A DNA stretch of 64,000 bases from Streptomyces luteolus (lineage in GTDB: Bacteria > Actinomycetota > Actinomycetes > Streptomycetales > Streptomycetaceae). The stretch covers positions 1 through 64,000 of the forward strand of contig NZ_JASCIS010000002.1 of assembly GCF_029968015.1 (NCBI RefSeq), given 5' to 3'. Positions 59,853 through 64,000 of the stretch are shown here, piece after piece. The position numbers were made by a program, and so were the translations under genes. Every line of letters begins with the position of its first letter. The first letter of the stretch is position 1. The notes below the pieces were generated by a model. That model did no database searches and had not been told where the DNA came from. It was given only the letters and a program-made list of their open reading frames with translations.

Positions 59853-60257
59853 TCAGCAGCCGTCGTACCCCGCAGTCGGCATCGAGAGACGGCGATGCAC
59901 CCGGGCCTTCATCTCCGCGTCGTACGACGGTTCGTCGAGCCCTGCCGTCTCCAGGCGCACCCCGCGCCGTACGCACTCCTCCGTGAAGTCGTCCGCGCAG
60001 GCGAGGGCGCGCTCCAGGACGCGGCGGCTCGGCGTCACGAACAGGTCGACGAGGCCCGCCTCCACGTCCGCCCAGAGGCTGAGGTGGTCGGTGCGCAGCC
60101 GGTGCACGAGCAGTTCACGTGTCACCACGTAGCCGCGGTCCGCGGCCCAGCGGGCGCACATGGCGTACTGGCTTCGGGAGTCCACGAGGAATGGGTCCCG
60201 GTCCAGCTCCTCCAGCGGGGTCAGGCTGGCGATGGCCGCCACCCTCAGCTCACCCAT
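59853..60257 (-). CDS. Small protein resembling a degenerate serine-recombinase N-terminal domain
   Basis: The 134-residue product starts MGELRVAAIASLTPLEEL. SQYAMCARWAADRGYVVTRE and WADVEAGLVDLFVTPSRRVL follow the layout of resolvase N-terminal domains (QxxxCxxxAxxxGY, then the xGxVDxxxVxxxxRL stretch). The usual Arg-Val-Ser active-site stretch is not recognisable near the N-terminus, so recombinase activity is unlikely. It may be a domesticated derivative with another role. No mobile element surrounds it. Confidence 0.55.
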   Translation of the reverse strand: MGELRVAAIASLTPLEELDRDPFLVDSRSQYAMCARWAADRGYVVTRELLVHRLRTDHLSLWADVEAGLVDLFVTPSRRVLERALACADDFTEECVRRGVRLETAGLDEPSYDAEMKARVHRRLSMPTAGYDGC

Positions 60258-60346
60258 GCCGTCCCCTCCTGTCCCTGATGTCCGCCGACCCTACTACTCG
60301 CCGTAGGCTCGGAGCAGTGCCGTGCAAGCGCGGAAGGAGGCCGTAC

Positions 60347-61120
60347 GTGCCGGTGGAGATCACCTGGTGGGGCCATGCCACGTGCACGGTCGAGGACGCG
60401 GGCGTACGGGTCCTCACGGATCCGCTGTTCGCCCGCCGCCTCGCGCATCTGCGGCGGCGCCGAGGGGACCTGCCCGCACCGGCCGCGCGGACCGCCGACG
60501 TCGCGCTCGTCTCCCATCTGCACGCCGACCACCTGCACCTGCCGTCGCTGGCCCAACTCCCGCCCGGCACCCGCCTGTTGGTGCCGCGCGGCGCCCCGGT
60601 CGCGGTCCCGGGGCTGCGCCGCCTGACCGGTCTGGAGGTCACGGAGGTCGCACCCGGGGACGAGGTGCCGGTCGGCGACGTGACCGTACGGGCGGTCTCC
60701 GCGCTGCACGACGGGCGGCGGCTGCCGGTCGGCCCGCACCGCTGTCCGGCGCTCGGCTTCGTGGTGAGCGGTGAGGCGCGTACGTACTTCGCCGGGGACA
60801 CCGGCCTGTTCGACTCGCTGGCCGACGAGGTGGGCGAGGTGGACGTGGCACTGCTTCCGGTCGGCGGCTGGGGCCCGTACCTCGGGCACGGTCATCTGAA
60901 CGCGCGGCGCGCGGCGGTGGCCCTGTCCCGGATCGCGCCGCGCGCCGCGGTGCCGGTGCACTACGGCACGTACTGGCCGATCGGCTTGGACGCGGTCCGG
61001 CCGCATGAATTCCACGCGCCGGGCGACGAGTTCGCGCGGCTGGCGGCGCGGCTGGCCCCCGAGGTGGCGGTGCACCGGCTCGGGCACGGCGAGAGTGTCC
61101 GCCCGGGGGTCGCCAAGTGA
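60347..61120 (+). CDS. Metallo-beta-lactamase-fold hydrolase (UlaG-like)
   Basis: The GTG at 60347 follows AAGGAGG with 6-nt spacing; the product is 257 residues starting VPVEITWWGHATC. The metal motif is VSHLHADHLHLPSL (His-x-His-x-Asp-His), with Asp in TYFAGDTGLFDSL and a late His in AVPVHYGTYWP. Members include lactonases and phosphodiesterases; the substrate here is unknown. The stop overlaps the start of the downstream membrane gene (GTGA). Confidence 0.9.
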   Translation: MPVEITWWGHATCTVEDAGVRVLTDPLFARRLAHLRRRRGDLPAPAARTADVALVSHLHADHLHLPSLAQLPPGTRLLVPRGAPVAVPGLRRLTGLEVTEVAPGDEVPVGDVTVRAVSALHDGRRLPVGPHRCPALGFVVSGEARTYFAGDTGLFDSLADEVGEVDVALLPVGGWGPYLGHGHLNARRAAVALSRIAPRAAVPVHYGTYWPIGLDAVRPHEFHAPGDEFARLAARLAPEVAVHRLGHGESVRPGVAK

Positions 61121-61758
61121 ACGTCGGCGCAAGGGTGTTGGGCCTGGCGGCGGAGGTGCCGCCGGAGTCCACGCAGCAGGCGGTGGGCTATCCGTCGCTG
61201 TTCCTGCTCGTGGTGATCGGCGCGCTCGTGCCGGTGGTGCCGACGGGAGCCCTGGTCAGTTCGGCGGCGGTGGTGGCGTTCCATCACTCGGCGCCGCTGT
61301 CGCTGCTGTTCGTGTTCCTGGTGGCGTCGTGCGCGGCGTTCCTGGGGGATGTCGGCCTGTACTGGCTAGGGCAGCGCGGCCTGCGCTCGAAGAACGGCTC
61401 GCGCTGGCTGCGTGCGCTGCGCGACCGGGCGCCCGAGGAGCGGCTCACGCGGGCGCGGGACAAGCTGGACGCGCACGGGGTGGCCGTCCTGGTCCTCTCC
61501 CGCCTCGTGCCGGCCGGCCGGATCCCGGTCATGCTGGCCTGCCTGCTCGCGAAGATGCCGCTGCGCCGCTTCATCCGCGGCAACGCTCCGGCGTGCCTGG
61601 CGTGGGCCGCCACGTACCAGGTGATCGGGATCCTCGGCGGCTCTCTCTTCCCCGAGCCGTGGGAGGGCGTGGTGGCGGCGGTCGGACTAACGGTCCTGGT
61701 CAGCGTCGCGCCACCGGCGTGGAAGCGGCTGCGGCGACCCCGGATTTCGAAGACCTGA
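61117..61758 (+). CDS. DedA/SNARE-associated-type membrane protein
   Basis: The GTG at 61117 overlaps the previous stop. The 213-residue product has five to six hydrophobic helices. The DedA-type features are GALVPVVPTGALVSSAAV, GDVGLYWLGQRG (re-entrant loop) and LVLSRLVPAGRIPVMLACLLA, with the conserved Arg. Related proteins flip polyprenyl phosphates or phospholipids. It is coupled to the UlaG-like hydrolase gene. Confidence 0.9.
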   Translation: MNVGARVLGLAAEVPPESTQQAVGYPSLFLLVVIGALVPVVPTGALVSSAAVVAFHHSAPLSLLFVFLVASCAAFLGDVGLYWLGQRGLRSKNGSRWLRALRDRAPEERLTRARDKLDAHGVAVLVLSRLVPAGRIPVMLACLLAKMPLRRFIRGNAPACLAWAATYQVIGILGGSLFPEPWEGVVAAVGLTVLVSVAPPAWKRLRRPRISKT

Positions 61759-61814
61759 ACTCCCAGGCCCCTACGACGCGGCTCCCGACCGACTCGGTCT
61801 GCTGATTCTGCTCG

Positions 61815-61945
61815 GCCTCCTGGTTCTGCCCGGTCTGCCCGGCCTGCCAGGTCAACTCAGCCCGCCCGGCCAGCCAGGTCAACTCAGCCTGCCCGCCTGC
61901 TCGGTCGACTCAGCCCGCCCGGCCCGCTCGGTCAACGCGGCCTGC
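61815..61945. repeat. Imperfect 26-27-bp tandem repeat around the 3' end of the second metallo-hydrolase gene
   Basis: Units containing GGTCAACTCAGCC and CCCGCCCGG recur at 26-27-bp spacing (CAACTCAG at 61853 and 61880, CGACTCAG at 61906). They extend into the C-terminal codons of the gene ending at 61879, encoding its Glu-Gln-Ala-Gly-Arg tail. The 120-bp gap after 61758 contains nothing else visible. Confidence 0.75.
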
Positions 61946-63168
61946 TCGGACCGTTCCCCCGCCGAGCCGAGGACGCGCGAAGCCCCCACCGGGAGGTCCC
62001 ACAGGTCGTCGCGGTGGTGGCCCTTCTCGGTCCAGGCGCGGCGGACGCGGGTGAGGGGTTCGAGGACCGGCTCGGCGGAGAGCAGGAACGTCGCCCAGTG
62101 CATCGGGGCAAGCCGGGAAGCGCCGAGGTCGGTGATCGCGCGGACCGCCTCCTCCGGGTCGCAGTGGACGTCGCTGAGCCACCAGCGCGGGTCGTACGCG
62201 CCGATCGGCAGCAGCGCCAGGTCGATGCCGGGGTGGCGGCGGCCGATCTCCGTGAACCAGTGGCCGTAGCCCGTGTCACCGGCGAAGTACAGCTTGCGGC
62301 CGGCGGGATCGGTGAGGACCCAACCGCCCCACAGGGAACGGCAGGTGTCGGTCAGGGTGCGCTTGGACCAGTGGTGGGCGGGCACGAAGTCGAAGCGCAC
62401 CCCACCCAGTTCGGTCGCCTCCCACCAGTCGAGCTCGGTCACGCAGCGGAAGCGGCGGCGCCGGAACCAGCCGCCGAGCCCGGCCGGGACGAACAGCGGT
62501 GTCTCGCGCGGCAGCCGCTTCAGGGTGGGGGCGTCCAGGTGGTCGTAGTGGTTGTGGCTGATCACCACGGCGTCGACGCGGGGCAGCGCCGCCCAGGCCA
62601 CGCCCGCCGGGGTGATCCGGGCGGGGATGCCGAGGATGCGCCGTGACCACACGGGGTCGGTGAGCACGGTCAGGCCGCCGATACCGACGACCCAGCTGGC
62701 GTGCCCGACCCAGGTGACGGCGATGTCGGTGGCGGCGGGCCGGGGCAGCGGTCCCGGTTCGAAGGGCAGCAGGGGGATGTCGGCGAGCCCTTCCGCGTCG
62801 GGCCGGGTCGCACCCTCGCGCGCGAAACGGGCGAACGCCTGCACACCCGGCAGCGGAGCGGTCAGCCGGTCCGCGAAGCTCCGCGGCCAGCGGCGCCCCT
62901 CGCCGAGCGGCCGGGGGGACGGCGGCGGCGGGAGCGGCGGGAGCGGCGGGAGCGGCGGGAGCGGTCGTATCGGATGGTTCGAATGGGTCGGATGGATCGA
63001 ATGGATCGAATGGATCGAATGGATCGAATGGGTCGGATGGGTCGGATGGATCGGATGGATCGGCTCGACCGGCGGGGTCGCCTGGGCGGGTCGGCTCGGT
63101 CGGGGGTCTACGGGGACACCGGCATCGGTCGCGGAACGGGAGGACGTCGACTCCGACTGCTGCGTCAT
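61879..63168 (-). CDS. Metallo-beta-lactamase-fold hydrolase (NAPE-PLD-like) with a His-repeat N-terminus
   Basis: The 429-residue product has the motif VVISHNHYDHLDAPTLKR (His-x-His-x-Asp-His), VTWVGHASWVVGI at the first strand, FVPAHHWSKRT and LYFAGDTGYGHWF, matching NAPE-PLD-like and UlaG-like hydrolases. Residues 36-67 are a His-x-x repeat (HPIHPTHPTHSIHSIHSI) followed by an LPP repeat, both from 9-bp tandem DNA repeats. The His run could bind metal or be a neutral microsatellite product. The ATG overlaps the stop of the upstream gene (ATGA). Confidence 0.9.
   Translation of the reverse strand: MTQQSESTSSRSATDAGVPVDPRPSRPAQATPPVEPIHPIHPTHPTHSIHSIHSIHSIHPTHSNHPIRPLPPLPPLPPLPPPPSPRPLGEGRRWPRSFADRLTAPLPGVQAFARFAREGATRPDAEGLADIPLLPFEPGPLPRPAATDIAVTWVGHASWVVGIGGLTVLTDPVWSRRILGIPARITPAGVAWAALPRVDAVVISHNHYDHLDAPTLKRLPRETPLFVPAGLGGWFRRRRFRCVTELDWWEATELGGVRFDFVPAHHWSKRTLTDTCRSLWGGWVLTDPAGRKLYFAGDTGYGHWFTEIGRRHPGIDLALLPIGAYDPRWWLSDVHCDPEEAVRAITDLGASRLAPMHWATFLLSAEPVLEPLTRVRRAWTEKGHHRDDLWDLPVGASRVLGSAGERSEQAALTERAGRAESTEQAGRLS
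62971..63060. repeat. 9-bp tandem repeat, ten units, coding for His-x-x repeats
   Basis: Ten consecutive 9-bp units of the type CGGATGGAT or CGAATGGAT run from 62971 to 63060. On the minus strand they encode His followed by Ser/Pro and Ile/Thr. A second 9-bp array (GCGGGAGCG type) encoding LPP lies just downstream at about 62928-62966. Indels of whole units would preserve the frame. Confidence 0.95.
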
Positions 63169-64000
63169 CGAGGCGGCTCCATTCGTGGGGCGGCGTCGTC
63201 CCGTACCGCGTCCAGGGCCGACGCGAACATGCTCAACGCTCCCTGTACGTGCGGCAATTCGAGCGGCTCCAGTGCGGTGAGCGACTCCAGCCGCTCCGCG
63301 GGCGTACGGCCGAGCAGCGGGGCGACGGAGAGGCGTACGCGCAGGGCGGCCAGGTCGTCGCCGAAGCGGTGGCCGCCGGGGACCGGGGTGCCGAGGGCCT
63401 GCGTGAGGTGGTCCTCCAGCTCCATCGCGTCGCCGACCCCGCGCCGGACGAGCCCGGCCCGCAGCGGGTCGAGGTCCGCGTACAGGTGCCGGCCGGCCTG
63501 CGGCGGACGGACCAGCGCCCCGGCGTCCCGGACGAGTCGGTACACGGCGGCGGCCACGCGCGCGTGCAGGGCGACGGCGGCGGCGCGGCGCGCGGTGACC
63601 TCCTCGGGCTCGGCGAGGGCGTACGCGGCGGCCGCCGATACGGGGGCGGCGACGACCGCGCCGAGTCCGGTGAGCGCGTCCAGGGCGTGGGCGCGCAGCT
63701 CGGCGCCGTCGGGGGACGCGGGGAAGCGGGCGATCGCGGCGGGCCAGTCGCCGGGCAGGAGTCCGCCCGCGAGGTCGGCGAGGACGGTGACGTGGGCCGG
63801 GGCCATCTCGGCGGGGCTGATGAGGACGGTGTCGCGCGGGTCGTGCAGGGTGTCGCGCCAGGTCTCGTCGGAGACGATGTGCAGCCCCTCGCCGAGCGCC
63901 GCCTCCACGGTCTCGTGCAGCACTTCGGGCGGTGCCACGGTGGCCGTCGGGTCGTCGGCGACGCTGAGCAGCAGCAGCCGCGGCCGTCCGCCCTCGTCCC
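63165..64000 (-). CDS. Aminotransferase class I/II-like protein, partial; visible part has no lysine
   Basis: The gene continues beyond the right edge; about 278 codons are visible. The fold-type I layout is recognisable: LLLSVADDPTATVAPPEVL at the place of the NPxNPTG loop, then EAALGEGLHIVSDETWRDTL (the SDE-Tyr region). The segment where the PLP-binding Lys should follow (about TVLADLAGGLLPG) has none. The last 257 residues contain no lysine at all. It may bind PLP weakly, act non-catalytically or use the fold for another role. The stop overlaps the start of the metallo-hydrolase gene as ATGA. Confidence 0.75.
   Translation of the reverse strand, partial: DEGGRPRLLLLSVADDPTATVAPPEVLHETVEAALGEGLHIVSDETWRDTLHDPRDTVLISPAEMAPAHVTVLADLAGGLLPGDWPAAIARFPASPDGAELRAHALDALTGLGAVVAAPVSAAAAYALAEPEEVTARRAAAVALHARVAAAVYRLVRDAGALVRPPQAGRHLYADLDPLRAGLVRRGVGDAMELEDHLTQALGTPVPGGHRFGDDLAALRVRLSVAPLLGRTPAERLESLTALEPLELPHVQGALSMFASALDAVRDDAAPRMEPPR

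Noticed and set aside
59853..60257. A prophage or integrative element signalled by the resolvase-like protein
   Set aside because: There are no integrase, att repeats, replication or phage structural genes, and base composition does not change.

Overview
The window is a high-GC actinobacterial chromosome segment, almost certainly Streptomyces. The evidence is the extreme third-position GC, the frequent GTG and TTG starts preceded by GGAGG, the chains of genes coupled through ATGA or GTGA overlaps, a single rare TTA codon, and typical gene families (ROK-controlled sugar ABC systems, NarGHJI, a stand-alone DnaK with a HAIR-like box, XRE/MmyB and PadR regulators). I see no tRNA, rRNA, CRISPR array, insertion sequence or prophage.

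Layout. (1) 1-4882, minus: an ebo-like operon, in order myo-inositol-phosphate synthase, UbiA prenyltransferase (EboC-like), an unrecognised 14-residue-repeat ORF, TIM-barrel EboE-like protein, EboA, and a TatD hydrolase cut by the window edge. Every junction overlaps. (2) 4995-16627, minus: a sugar regulon with a ROK regulator, ribose-type ABC transporter, Gfo/Idh dehydrogenase and TIM-barrel isomerase, then a secreted PQQ-type sugar dehydrogenase and a ThuA/DUF1080 lipoprotein. Two near-identical 24-bp sites lie upstream of the ROK gene and of the secreted pair. (3) 16804-19362, minus: a FadR-type GntR regulator, a stand-alone KAS III and a methyltransferase. (4) 19632-26367, plus: a ketopantoate-reductase-like gene and an NAD-linked formate dehydrogenase whose alpha subunit is split and reordered, plus fdhD. 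A GntR-like site is shared with the GntR gene. (5) 26865-32154: a secreted sialidase, a propeller-like anchored protein, a bile-acid-symporter-type transporter and a divergent LysR. (6) 32636-39501, plus: an acyl-CoA synthetase and a branched-chain-amino-acid-type ABC system in which LivH, LivM and LivF form one polypeptide. (7) 39595-43166: aldo/keto reductase, methyltransferase, pterin dehydratase, XRE regulator and a small membrane protein. (8) 43492-50085, plus: narGHJI. (9) 50327-64000: dnaK, OsmC-type peroxidase, PadR with a divergent cysteine hydrolase, a nitrobindin-like protein, small membrane proteins, an APC permease, an alkaline-phosphatase-superfamily membrane protein, two metallo-beta-lactamase-fold hydrolases, a SNARE-associated/DedA-like protein and a lysine-free aminotransferase-like protein.

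A GC-rich palindromic interspersed repeat occurs seven times. Five copies lie at gene ends, mostly between convergent genes or after operons. Two copies lie in frame inside genes, as the NuoE-NuoF linker of the formate dehydrogenase and as the LivM-LivF junction. Short tandem repeats (9, 10, 16, 21, 24, 42 bp) are also common. The most unusual items are the repeat ORF coupled at both ends inside the ebo operon, the split formate dehydrogenase, and the palindromes that join protein domains.
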